64,000 nucleotides of DNA from Arctopsyche grandis (taxonomy: Eukaryota; Arthropoda; Insecta; Trichoptera; Hydropsychidae): assembly GCF_051622035.1 (NCBI RefSeq), contig NC_135359.1, positions 33,137,501-33,201,500 on the forward strand, in the 5' to 3' direction. Position 1 is the stretch's first letter. Each line of letters starts with the position of its first letter. The position numbers and the translations under genes were made by a program. The notes beneath the pieces were generated by a model. That model was not told the origin of the DNA. It did no database searches and saw nothing but the letters and a program-made list of their open reading frames with translations. Below, in pieces: positions 36,301 to 48,100 of the stretch.

Positions 36301-38461
36301 TCGCCTAAGTACCGTCTTATAACGGATAGGTCGCTCAGGGCATCTTCGACGTCCGGTTACTTCCCTATTGTTTAGGCATGTACCCGGATATGTATTCCCA
36401 CGACACCCAGTCCCACGCTATCGGTCACTTCTGAGAAGAGACCAATTCGGTGGCCATTGTTTAGCCTACTTGCACTTAGTCTGGAGATAATCCTTGAAAC
36501 CAATATTATAACGGTCACACAGTCTCTGGGATGCTACTCGGCCTAATCCGATTGCACTTACTCGGCGGTGTACGTAACAGTATTATGCAAAGTACATAAA
36601 TACATATCAATTAACATCCACAAAGACATTTATGGTCAAATTTGTAAATTTGCAGCATTTTATACAATTCAGCGAAATTCGAGATTGCTGAAAACTCGAG
36701 ATTTTGCGAGAAAATGGGTAAGATTGCCAATTTGTTGGAACTGTTTCGATGAAAATCAGATAAATTGGCAAACTCTAGTAGGAAACGATCGACCTGGCGT
36801 CACATATCCAAGGTCTGGCCAACAGAAACCAGTGGGATTTTAGCCCGTGACCACTCTGTTCAGAGCATTATATGTTAACCACTACTCTATTCTGTTGGTT
36901 GAGTGAATATTGAGTGCCACAATTTTAAGTAATGAAATATGCATACATAACCAGTACTGACCTATGGAAATTAATTTTGGATCAAGACAAAATGTCAGAA
37001 TGGAAATGAAGGAAAAAGTTACCAAGTAGGAAAACATGGAAGGAAACATTAACATTTTATATATCTTGAGAAATTCAATTAAATTGCTGAGGCATGTTCT
37101 CAAAAGGAGAGACCCAAAAGATTTTGGAGATGAGCTCAATATGTAAAAGACTAGAAGTGGAAGCGCATTCTATTATATAAGCAGTAGACGACTTGTTCTT
37201 CTGAGGTGTCCTGATGCAAACTCTTGAGACTTTGACACAATTATAGATAAGAGGAAAAGGAGATTAAATTAGCCAGCAGCATGGCTCGGTGGTTAGGTTT
37301 TTGCCTAGCACCGAAAGGCGCCGGGTTCGATCCCATGAGTTGACCTCGATTGAAAATAATTTATTCCGAGTATATCTATAATGCTGCTGGTCAGACTTGT
37401 AAATTTTTGTGACTCCAGGTTGATTGTTTCCTACCAGAGTTTGCTAATTTTACTGATTTCATTGTTGAAGCAGTTCCTGCATTAAATTGGCTAAAAGCAT
37501 CCTACCTACTATGTATGTTACCACTATTTGAGTATGATTAATGTACAAAAAAAATTATGCACAGGTTTAAAATTCTTAGATGTCTCGTAATTCAGCGACT
37601 TGTGTAATAAAAATGCTGCATTTTTTGTAATTGGTCAGGAAGGCACATTGGGGTTTACCTGTTAGGCCATCCTAGTATATTCGTACACATATAATAAAAT
37701 AAATCTGAATTAACATAAAAGCCAAACGTGAAAAGTTCTTCCACAAACATTAGTTGAAATGATATATTCAAAACTACAGGCAACTAAAATGATAGCAGGT
37801 AAGAAGACTTTGTACAGACAAACTTTTCAAAATTCATACAATTAAAACATAAGTAATAGACAGAGACGAGTCATACCTTGCAATGTTCAAGATCTTTGAT
37901 AAATATATCAGATTTTTTAATAGTAAAATACTGTCCGGTAGTTGTTTTGTTGTAATCAATCACATACTCTAACAATTGATCCCATTCAACGTATCCAGTA
38001 TCTTCAAAGTCTAGTATTTTGAATAGTTTCAAAGCGTCCAAATTGTAATGCAAATTACCTGTACATACAAAGGAACAGTTACAATACGACAAACAAAAAA
38101 CATGATAGTACGTGTTTGTTAAGTAGAATTACCGAATATTGTGTTAACGGCGTTCACAAAATAGCCCTCATTGATGTTGAACTTTGCGCCGTTGATTTGA
38201 TGATCTGATTTGAATTTTGTAAAATGTAAACGAAGACGAAGCATCGCAGCAGAGTCCAATTTGGATAGCAGTTTACTACATATACCCACAGCATCGTTAT
38301 CATTGTCATTGCTGTATATTTGTTATGTATAAAGTGAATTTGAACGAATATTACATACCTGAATACTTCTAATATACAAAATATGTAAATATTAAAAAAT
38401 ACCTCAAATAGGACGGACTTGGGGATATATCAGAGTCGTTGAAAATATTATTAGAAAACAT
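30315..38461 (-). CDS. EF-hand/WD40 protein of the WDR49/WDR64/WDY family
   Basis: Fourteen exons join in phase (minus strand): 38,403-38,461; 38,133-38,311; 37,877-38,058; 35,494-35,676; 35,295-35,408; 35,059-35,214; 34,798-34,992; 34,528-34,719; 32,754-32,935; 32,469-32,686; 32,267-32,398; 30,693-30,790; 30,459-30,619; 30,315-30,396. Total 710 residues. Residues near 85-120 form an atypical EF-hand (KLFKILDFEDTGYVEWDQLL, Gln at the last loop position). WD40 blades follow: IWITAS/DIKALVITASDKSMMIYD, GVSCFHYSEFLNLLVTGGTD with RRLRLW, and, across an intron, MSFNKNG/VLKLWNIFNQVC. The relatives are EF-hand/WD40 proteins, several of them linked to cilia and flagella; an axonemal or testis role is inference. 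The C-terminus is acidic. The exon 4 donor (GTTTAC) is weak but the only phase-matching choice. Introns hold LTR, SINE, hAT and piggyBac-like insertions. Confidence 0.85.
30916..32248. mobile_element. piggyBac-like non-autonomous element, 1.3 kb, in a WD40-gene intron
   Basis: TTAA at 30,912-30,915 and 32,249-32,252. Ends CCCTTTGAGTGCTGACGTC and CAGCACTCAAAGGG are inverted. The inner CGCCGATCGGCG palindrome lies near the right end. No complete transposase. A truncated copy lies at 49,165-49,714 in the opposite orientation. Confidence 0.8.
33041..33275 (+). mobile_element. SINE family II, interrupted by a hAT element
   Basis: Same tRNA-like head and body as at 23,561 (B box GGTTCGATCCC). It stops exactly where a hAT end begins. 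The 3' hairpin tail at about 34,465 may be its displaced end. Confidence 0.75.
33276..33760 (+). pseudogene. hAT transposon remnant (5' end plus transposase C-terminus)
   Basis: The left end CAGCGTTTCCCAACCTGTGG with repeated GGTACGC words is typical of hAT elements related to ZFBED/Charlie groups. At about 33,650-33,745 the frame reads EEYEQLYDIALKFLSPF then TSTELVERAFSS, the hAT dimerisation domain. Stops and the lack of the catalytic core show decay. Confidence 0.75.
34465..34520 (+). repeat. SINE family II 3' tail abutting a splice donor
   Basis: TCTACCTGTTAGGCCTTCC then CGGTATATGTCTATG and an (AAAATA)-like tail that ends a few bases from the donor of WD40-gene exon 8 (exon edge 34,528). 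Confidence 0.7.
35716..35755 (-). repeat. SINE family II terminal hairpin, minus strand
   Basis: Hairpin with CCAGGAAG arms. It lies in intron 3 of the WD40 gene, with the SINE tail towards 35,700. Confidence 0.7.
35796..36179 (+). mobile_element. Solo LTR, plus orientation, of a head-to-head pair
   Basis: Begins TGTTACGTACGCC, ends CCCTACGCAACA. GTAT stands before it (35,792-35,795) and after it (36,180-36,183). A CCTTTATAAGGCGG TATA region and an AATAAATGC signal are visible. Confidence 0.85.
36184..36579 (-). mobile_element. Solo LTR, minus orientation, of the head-to-head pair
   Basis: Inverted copy of the previous LTR (starts TGTTGCGTAGGGGTGGGTGG on +, ends GTACGTAACA), flanked by GTAT at 36,180-36,183 and 36,580-36,583. 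The two LTRs form a ~780-bp palindrome with a 4-bp centre. Confidence 0.85.
36710..36842 (-). mobile_element. SINE body fragment, minus strand
   Basis: Contains AATTGGCAAACTCTAGTAGG and AACGATCGACCTGG, the complement of the shared SINE body. Confidence 0.6.
37272..37705 (+). mobile_element. SINE family II, complete with head, body and terminal hairpin
   Basis: tRNA-like head (A box TGGCTCGGTGG, B box GGTTCGATCCC), an extra ~40 bp insert (TTGAAAATAATTTATTCCG), body, and the terminal hairpin at 37,634-37,675. The loop reads CATTGGGGTTTACCTGTTAG. An A/T-rich tail follows. It lies in intron 3 of the WD40 gene. Confidence 0.8.
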
Positions 38462-38857
38462 GTTTGTCTACAAACTACAAATGAATGTGAAAATCATCAA
38501 TGTCAAACTTTTCCATGGTTACAGTTTAATCAATAAAATTGGAAGTATGTACATATGTATAAATGATAATAGATTTCAGTTTATTCAGCAATCGTTCTTA
38601 TCTATGTATATGTATATTTAAATGACCAAACCGAGCAAAATGGCAAAGTTTGAAAACGATCGGAAGAACCCAAATTTCGTCAGACGAAAAAATCGAAAGT
38701 GAAGTAAGAAGAGGCTAGTAATAAAAACAGAAAGAGTTCAAAAACCTTTTTTAAGAATAACATGATTTAGACATGACATTTTATTATAGCAAAATATTAG
38801 CCAGCGTTGCTGAGCATTTCCCAACTTTATATGGCGTTACTCAGGCAGAACCTTTAA

Positions 38858-39060
38858 AGGTCTGTTCATACCTATCCAGCACGACCCGTATCCTGCAAGT
38901 GTCATGCAAGTGCGGATAGTATTCTTTGGTACATTATATGGACGTATTCATACTCCATTCGCGCATGCACATTTACGTATTCATGCGCGTCCATATAGAA
39001 TGTACCGAAGAATACTATCCGCACTTGCATGACACCTGCAGGATAGGTATGAACAGACCT
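38858..39060. mobile_element. MITE with AGGTCTGTTCATACCTATCC inverted ends, TAA duplication
   Basis: Ends AGGTCTGTTCATACC and GGTATGAACAGACCT are perfect inverted repeats. Inner arms match over about 80 bp. TAA stands on each side. 203 bp, non-coding. Confidence 0.85.
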
Positions 39061-39129
39061 TAAATGGTTCCAACACTCAATAGATCTTATAAATACTCAA
39101 ATTTGATTTTAAACGAAAAGGATGTATGA

Positions 39130-39590
39130 AATATAGCATAACTTGTACTATCCCGAATCGAGGTCTAACATCTCATCTACTTCTCCAAAACACAAGTCGC
39201 ACGATTACATCATCACCTTCCTGCACAAACATGCAAAGCCAATCTTCGTTCACACAAGGGCAAAGACAATTCGACTTGCTCTACATAAACAGCCTGGAGC
39301 CCAAAAGGAAAGCCCGAGAGCATGATCTATTCATACAGCTACGCACCAAACAACCTCGAGCTTGTAGGAATGTTCGAGAACATGATTTCACCAGGAAGCT
39401 ACGCATTGCACTATCGACTAGGATAAACCAGCGCATCAGCCCCAGACGCCAGTGGGCTTCTGTAGTTCAGCCTGCCCACTCCTCCGAAGTCGAGCAACTA
39501 TCTCCTTCGCCGTACATACACTTTCATCAATAAAAAGCGTGTTTCTATAGTCCGGGACACTGGTCAACACACCTCCCTGTCTAAACAATC
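39130..39590 (+). mobile_element. Ty3/gypsy-like LTR relic
   Basis: Resembles the LTR at 18,480: GATAAACCAGCGCATCAGCC versus TATAAACCAGTGCATCGTCC, an ATCAATAAAAAGC signal, and TTTCTATAGTCCGGGACAC near the end. The open frame across it is not a gene. Confidence 0.6.
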
Positions 39591-40077
39591 ATCAGAAGTT
39601 CATAATAAGGAACATAAAGAACACATACATATATACTCATGCTCATTTGTACGTGAACGGCTGGGCGAGTCGCAGGAGTACATAATAATGGAGATCACAC
39701 CATGGCCACTAAGATACATACACTTGCTCATTCGTACACGGACGGCCGGGTGAGCGTGCGGGGATGTAATAAGGGGCAGCGCAGGGGGTGAAGTGAGGGG
39801 GCAATGCAAATTGACCGAAATGGCTATGCATGCTGAAACCGTCGGCGACAATTACAACAATAGCCTCGAGTGTGGCATATGTATTAATTCCATTCCAAAA
39901 CCACCTTTTAAAATATCAACGGGCACAACAACAGTTAAATAACAAAGATCTATTTATTTTAATTTATATTTGGGAAAGGCGGCATAGCCGATTTTATATT
40001 TTCTCAAGATACCGTTATCGGATTGTCCCTGAACGACGTCTATGGTATGTACTAAAATTGTATTTATATAAATTTTG

Positions 40078-40325
40078 AAATCATATTCAAATAGTGGTGA
40101 CGTTTTGTGGGTAGGATGGTTATTGCCAATTTGATGAAGAACCGTTTCAAAACTGAAATTGGCAAACTCTGATAGAAAACGATCGACTCGGAGTGACAAA
40201 TATCCAAGTCTGAACAGCAGCACTACATATACAACTCGAAGTAAATTATTTTCTATCGATCCAGGGCTTGAAATCGGCAACCTCTCAATGGTAAGCATGA
40301 ACGCAACTACCAAGCTATGATGGCT
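40078..40325 (-). mobile_element. SINE family II variant, minus strand
   Basis: Complement of the head and body, including the extra insert also found at 37,272. Confidence 0.7.
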
Positions 40326-40450
40326 AAATATGTACAATTTAAAAATGAAACGCCATCAATTATGTTATGTAATTGTTTATTAAAATTCAAATTATTTTTA
40401 ATTACATTAATAATTATAATAAATTGTTAATATTTTCCGATATATTATTT

Positions 40451-40455
<5 letters not shown>

Positions 40456-40513
<58 letters not shown>
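40456..40513. repeat. (TA)n microsatellite
   Basis: Almost pure TA dinucleotides. A similar (AT)n tract lies at 41,166-41,226. Confidence 0.95.
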
Positions 40514-40525
<12 letters not shown>

Positions 40526-40882
40526 CATATAATATACATTTGTATACATATATATTTATGTATATGTATAGTATGTACACAATTTCGCATTATAATTATG
40601 TTATTAATCTCTTAAACACATTTCAACTCTTATAAAATTAAAAATTTCAGCAAATTATGTTTATATAAATAAAATAATAATAGTACAAAAAAAAAAAACA
40701 TTCTCACACTTTTTGATTCTTCACAAATATGTAAATATATCATAGAAATGGATGCGCAATCGACAGTAAGAAACTCACATTTGTAATAATGATTTTTATT
40801 TTCAAGTTTCGAAAAGTATATACGCATTGAAAGTGTCAAGTCTTGTAACGCAACGTTTTGCGATCAATTATGCGAAATCGGT

Positions 40883-40899
40883 GTGTCTGTCTGTCTGTC

Positions 40900-40955
<56 letters not shown>

Positions 40956-40957
40956 TA
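40883..40957. repeat. (TCTG)n-(TG)n compound microsatellite
   Basis: Four TCTG-type units followed by about 20 TG units. The Val/Cys-rich open frame here is an artefact. Confidence 0.95.
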
Positions 40958-41162
40958 TTTTATTTACACAATTACCCTAACAATAATAATAAAACATATA
41001 TTCATATAAAATGTCGGCATTGCCTCTCGAGAGAATTCAATGAAACATCAACAAAGTGTACTCATATTAACAATAATAAATATCAATATATAAATAATAA
41101 ACACTTACTGTCGATTAAATCTAAAAAAAAATTCATTCACACGTAAAACAAAAACGTTTTAA

Positions 41163-41230
<68 letters not shown>

Positions 41231-41239
41231 ATATTATAT

Positions 41240-44200
41240 AGAAATTATTTGTACATCTTAGGCGTAACCATCTAAAATTACAATATGCTACAAAATTGTA
41301 TATATCTTAATTAAAAATATATAATATCATATGTATTGTGTTCTGATCCGATTCGGTTGTCATTTTTCTGTTATCATGTTTCGATCCTCGTTTTATATAG
41401 CAAGATGAAGGTTACGCTCCGGCATCAGCAAAATGTCACGAAGACACTCCAGTGTTTTCATCTCACAATGGCGTATTTCAACCTGCGATTCACAATGTAT
41501 AAGATTTTTACACTTCGGTCAAATACAGTTTCAATGTGCGGTCCCTTTCCCGTAAGAGGAGATTCACTCCCCCACCTCTTTCCCCCCCTTATTTGTAAGG
41601 AAACTTCGCTTGTGCCAAGGGAACTCAGTCTTTGTTTAAATATGAATAGCTGGAAGGCTTCCAGCTTCAGGAAGAAGATTCAATCACTCTAGATTGGAAC
41701 CCCCCCAGTCACGAGGGTGGTTTTACTTTCGGGTGTAGAAACTTTTAGGTTTTAGAATTTATTAATACGCCTTCGCGAGATAACGACACTACACTTGCAA
41801 AATTATCATCACGCCGTACCCATTCATAATAATAAATAATAAAAAAACATATAAAATCATTATTGTTAAGAACGTCTTACCGAATACCGATTTATTCCGT
41901 CTAATTTTCAGATTTCGGAACACAGGTAACTGTTTTATACCTTTATTATTTTTCATTTCACATCGTTTGTGAAAATTCAATACGACACAATACAATGCAG
42001 TTACTTATCAAAATTTTTTTTCCCATTTATAACAAAATATATTTCATGTATAATAAATAGGTCTGATTTTTATACGATATTTATGCAAAAAATCTATTGA
42101 GAGACTTACGACTTAATACTTAAACATTATCACAGAGGAAATCAATGTAACTTTAAATGCAATTTAAATAAAAGTAATAAAAAAAAAAACTGTAGAAATA
42201 GTATTAAAGTACACACTAAAATAATGCCGTATATAGAGATGGTTCAGTTTTTTTTAATACAGAGGGGTACAAAAATTCCGTGTCACTTTTATTTTTATGC
42301 ACTTTTAATTGACACATCGATTAATTGACGTTCATCTCTATGAAAGGTTTGTCGATTTTTTTTTTTTAATATACAGTATATTATTAAATGATTTTACCAT
42401 CCCTCTGTACCGATTATGCAAAACTCCATGTTTGTACCAAAATTAATAAATTTAAAGTGATACCTACAAAAGAGAAACGTGTAAAAATAAACGAAAATTC
42501 TTCAAAGTTAATAAAAAAATAAAATAAAAATAAAAACACATCAAATTCTTTACACCGAATGGAATGGATTTGATTTTTGACTTTTGCCTTTCATTTGCAC
42601 AACATCAAATTTGCAAAAGAAGCGAAACAAAATGTTCATTACGATCATTATTAATACGCACACCGATTCGTACACTATTGGCAAATCATCGATATATATC
42701 AATATTAAAATTTAAGAAACTTTGCTAAAACAAATCACCCATAGACTAGTGTTTGAACGCCTATAATGGAATTTAGACAGTTTAAAATTTGGACCCGATT
42801 GAATATTTTTAATAACCAATTGAGAATACAGATAATAGGGCGAAATCACACAGAGAAGAACGGCGCGGCATGTGCTTGGCTCCCCACTGTAGGGGATTCT
42901 CAAATATGGGATACACCGTTATCGATCACCGTCAAGCAAGGATAAAACTTTACCGAAAACACTCAGGGGGGTGACTTTGGGACGGTGTATGCTATCTAAT
43001 TAAAAGTATCTAAAAAAAAACCATGTGCCGCGTTCCTTCCTGTGTGTTTTCCATCCAATTTGACAAAATACCAACAAATACATGGTTCATACGCAATTTG
43101 ATCGGTCTATAAATCACAGTAGAACAACACTAGTAATCAGAGATCAGCTGTTCTGATGGGACTCAAATAGCAGCTGTTGTACTGTGAGAATTGATCATTA
43201 GTTCTCGGCGTACATCGATTACATCTCATCACATCACAGCAGCTGTTATTTGTTTTACACTATAGGTTTGTATATATAAATCTTCGCGACGAACCACATA
43301 TTCAAATATTGTGAACCACTCAAAATAATTGGATCAGCACAGTTGGCAAGCAACTGGAGATCAGCTCAAATAACAGCTGCCGTACTGTAAAAATTTGCCT
43401 AGCATTACCAAGTCTCGTAATGATCATAGTCAATATATTGACATATTTTTATGGTGCGATATTGTTTTATTAACTCGTTAAAAATGTCTCAATTTATCAG
43501 TGCAAAAATTAATTTAATCTTCGGCAGAATATTATCATCAAATACATAGTTGAGTTGCGAGGCCGTTACAATTCAGTTCATATCCAACACCAGGCCTGAT
43601 CCTAGTTGGATATTACAAGCTGAAAAGTCTAAGAGCAGGCCTGGTTTAATTTATAATACAGCGACGGTCTAGTCTTGTATTTCATACATATAATAAATAA
43701 ATGTATTCTTTTTTGTATGGATAAATATTGCAAAAATAAAAATGATCTTCAAAATTTCCTAAAAATTCAACGGTTGTTAAAATTTAAATTCGCATGGAAC
43801 AATTTATGTATTTTAGGATTTATGTAATTATAATAATATAATAATAAAAAAAAATGTATCAGTGCAAGGTAACACATTAAAAATAATAATAGATTAACAG
43901 AGAGAGATTGCTACGTCTGGAATTATTGGAATCGATTGAATAATTTAATACAAATTATTACATTTTTACAGCATTTCTATTATTATAAAATATTTAACAA
44001 TATCAAACATTTAGATATACAAATTAGCAACAAAAACAAATGCAGTGACGCCCGTCGAAAAGTAGTCCGTCCACAGTTGGATGATAGCCGTTTCATTATT
44101 GCATTCGGTATTTATTCTTTATTCTTAAGTACAAAACTCATAGCATCATTCATTTAATGCACACATTATTATTTATATTAATACTTGAAATCTTCTAATT

Positions 44201-44760
44201 GTAAACACATTTCATTAATATTACACTAGACACGTGTAAATGTGAAAATATATGTATATATATATACGATGCCGACGATGTTAAATGATACAACCTTAAA
44301 TAGAAAAACTCAATAAATAATATATGTAAATAAATAATAATAAAAATTTTCATATATAAATATTTTGTACGTTTTAGTCTCGAGCAGAATATATAATAAT
44401 ATATCAAATAATGATGCGGCCATTCATACATACTGCATGTATACACACGTGAACTATTCACACATACAAAAAAGATTTGTTTCAATTCTTAAGAATTGAC
44501 ATTTCGTCGCATCCAATAAAGATAATATAAAATATTTTAATTTAGTTCATTTTTTTCATATATAGTGTTGGTTAAATACATTCAGTATGAATAAATAACT
44601 ACATCCTATAAATAAGAAAAAAACAACATCTAGAAATGCATAAATAATTAAATAAAATATTTATTATTGAGAAATCATTGAAATTCTTCTATTTAAAGCT
44701 GATAAGACTTAAATGTCGTTTTCAATCTTCTATTTACAATACAATACACACATATATGTA
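41240..44760. other. Long AT-rich intergenic stretch, few transposons
   Basis: No coding exon could be supported. It has fewer recognisable insertions than the rest of the window. The right end may be 3' UTR of FBXL6. The open frame at 41,336-41,692 has no family signature. Confidence 0.5.
42838..43056. mobile_element. Short element of the GGGCG...TCACACAG end family
   Basis: Left end GGGCGAAATCACACAG, an internal GATACACCGTTATCGATCAC block shared with 9,605-11,014, and right end CTGTGTGTTTTCCATCC. Confidence 0.65.
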
Positions 44761-45118
44761 TATCTACAAATAAAAATTAAAACGGGTACTATTCGGGGAA
44801 TAATTTTCTGAAGGGTTTACACTGCATATCATAAAGCGCACTTTCACAACATTTCTAATAAAAACTCTAGCTCTTATAAACAAAGGGCTTATACTTATAT
44901 TTCGTTTGTTAAAGTCAGACTTATTAACATACATGTATAAAAAAAATAATATATATATATAGATTGTGATGGACAAAATCGGCACACACAAGTGCATACA
45001 TAACTGCAATGTCTGCGAATTCACCGATAGTCATCGATTGCTCTCCGAATATATTGCTCAGTTGGGGCGGGGTGGGGGGAGTGTAGGAAGGGGTAAAATT
45101 AACGACTTAAGTTTGGTA

Positions 45119-48100
45119 TCATTCGACACTCGACGGTCCGTTCAACGGGTCGGAATAGCCGGTGTACATAACTTGACTGCTTCCGGAGCAATAGGTAGTA
45201 GTAGTCACTTGGTCAATGTTTCCGAAACAACTTCCTGTCCGTTCGGCATCGTTCTTACCACTGACGTCGTGCAACGAGTATTGAGCATTCACCACGTCCC
45301 ACATGTTGGGCGTCGCGTCACTTTGCACAGATCTTTGAGCACCACTCGAACTGTCTACTTTGGACATGGGACTGAACTGGCCGAGGTTCCAGCCGCTGGG
45401 GGCCATCTTGACGGTCGACTGAACGCCGCCGGGACTCGGCTGCTGGCCGACGGGGGAAACCTCTTGTCTGGTCATGGGGCTGAAGTGTCCGATGTTCCAG
45501 TTGGACTTGGGCACTTGGCCGGTCGTCTCGGGGCTCGGTTGAGCTGCTGGGGACATTTCGGGTCTGGCCATCGGACTGAAGTGGCCGATGTTCCAGTGGC
45601 CGGATTTGACATTGGACGTGCCGGTTTCGGGACTCGGAATGGCCGCCGGTGAAGACTCGGCCCTGGCCATGGGGCTGAACCGGTCTAGGTTCCATTGACC
45701 GCACGATTTTCCCGATGATGTGACTTGACTGGTGTCGGGGCTGGGTAGCATTGCGCTGGAAGGCATGGGACTGAATCTCTCTAGATTCCAATTTCCTTGT
45801 CCGGATCGAGATGCAACGTGTCCCGTCTCCGGACTTGGTTGACTGGAGCATGCGGACTCTTGTCTCAGTGCAGGGCTAAATTTTTCTAAATTCCAACCGC
45901 TCTGACCGTGCTGGTTGGTCTTGCTGACAGAGTGGCCCATATCGGGACTCGTTTGTGAAGGATATGGGCTTTGTTGAGATGAGTATGGACTGTTTTCTTG
46001 TCTGGCAACGGATGGACTGAAATTCCAACTGCCGGCTGGTTTTTGAATGTCTTGCTTGACGGAGTTGCCCGTGTCGGGGCTAGGATGAGAAGACGTCGGT
46101 CCATCTTGTTTGGTCATCGGACTGAACTGTCCCAAGTTCCACGGGCCCGAATTCTTCATGGCCTCCTGTCTCGAATCGGAATCGTATTGATTCGAGGCGC
46201 TGACGGCTTCAGAATTCATCGGACGAGGCGCCGGACTGTAGTCCTGCACGTGATTGCTCCTCGGCGTGGATATGGCGCTGGAGCACTGCTGCGGCGAAAA
46301 TTGTTCATGGAAGGAAGTAGATCCTTTGTTCGGGGCGGGGCTGATCTGAGGCGTGATGCACTGGGGAGAATCCTCCTGCTCGACGGACCTGACCGAAGTA
46401 GTCGCTTGCGTCAAGGCAGGGCTGCTCAGAGCCGAAAGAGGACTCTTCATGCTGGCTTCGTCTTTTTCAGATTCTGAAACGATACTGTCGTCCTTTGGAC
46501 TTTTGAGATCGACGTCTTTCAACGGGCTCTTTATAATCGAATTACTATCTTCTTTATTTTTGGCCTCCTGTTTCCTCTTCGACTCCTCTTGAGCCTTCTT
46601 TTTAGCCTCTTTGGCCAACCGTTCCGACTCCTCCTTCAACTTTTTCTTAACAGGATCTAAGCTGTCTCTCAAATCGCCGAGCTCTTTACCGGTGTACAGG
46701 CGTTTCATACCCCTGGGTAAAGCACGACACGACGATAAATTGACAGACTCCAAATGAGGGCACTTGAGTAATATTGTCTTGACAGGGTCGAAAGAAACCG
46801 ACGATCCGCAAAGATTTAGTATCCTAAAAAGTAAATTTAACATATGACCAACTTGTAAAGACGTGTATGGTAAATGGTTCATATCGTATGCGAGTACCTA
46901 AGCATGCTATTTTCTCCTTTTTCAGCTAGAGCCTCCACGGCAGCATCGAGTGGTTGAGTGGCGGTAGACCATGCGAGGTCCACCTCTAGAAGACTATGCG
47001 ACCATTTTTCACAAATCAGCTCCAAGCAAGAGCTCGACTGACGAGTCACACAGCAGCCTGCAAAGAGTACATGTGAGACGAATTCAAAGCGAGACAATCA
47101 CTTTACACGTCAAAACAACAATCTTACCACTGAGGAACAGATGCTGTAGATCCCAAGCAGGCACTTTTATAAGGCCGGAATCAGTAATTCTGATACAACC
47201 GCGCACATCGAGCAACCGCAGACAATTCGAAGTCTTAAGCAACCTACCCAAGACTTCATCGTCTACTAGTTTGTAATCGGTGGAAGGACATGCGACTGAG
47301 AGTTCCTCTAAAAGAGGGAAACCTGGTGATTCAACCTGTTCCTGTGTGGTGGCTGACGCCAGAACAACCTGAGAATTGGTTATTCGTAAGACTCGAAGAC
47401 GCGGACATCCCTTTTGTAGGCGTTCCAGAGGTACTAGTGCGGGATGACTGACGGCCGCCAAATTAGACAAATCCAACAATTCCAAATTTGAACAATGATT
47501 CTAAAAAATTATAAAAAAATAAATTAAACATTGTACAATCAAATTCACACGTTGATTCACAAATATTATGATTAACTCACCGCTATGGCGGCGAGTATAG
47601 ACGGCAAGCCGGTGAGTTTATTGCTGGCCAGGGTGAGATGGGTCAACCGCTGTCCCATAGTCTGAGCCATGTGAGTGAGGCTCGTCACCGACAAGCAGCT
47701 TCCCGACGATCCCGTCTCGGACTAAAATGTAAAAAACGCATTAACGATGATTCGTGACGTGAATTAGAATGATGATAGAAATGATTGCGGTGCAATTACA
47801 GTGCAACTGAGATCGAGACGAGAGAGTTCCGTAAGGCCTAGCGTTATCTCTTTCAACTGATCGCAGGTCAGACGTTTCCATCCCGACAAATTGAGCTCTT
47901 GAATTTTGGGACTAAATTCGACTATACAACTAATCACCCAAGCCAAATTTGAAACTTTCCAATTACCTAAAATTATCAATGACACATGTTACATTTGAAG
48001 AATGCCGCTCGATTTTAACGATCGGTGACGTGGACACAGAGTCTACTGACACATTTCCGAATGCATATTTTGGAAATCTATCATATATGTATGTACAATA

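Noticed and set aside
40373-40615. Ile/Tyr-rich open frame
   Set aside because: It is a translation of the (TA)n microsatellite.
41336-41692. 118-aa plus-strand open frame
   Set aside because: No family resemblance, no supporting splice context; left as intergenic.
44966-45652. 228-aa plus-strand open frame
   Set aside because: Antisense shadow of the repeat-rich FBXL6 last exon; its apparent repeats are the complement of the coding repeats.
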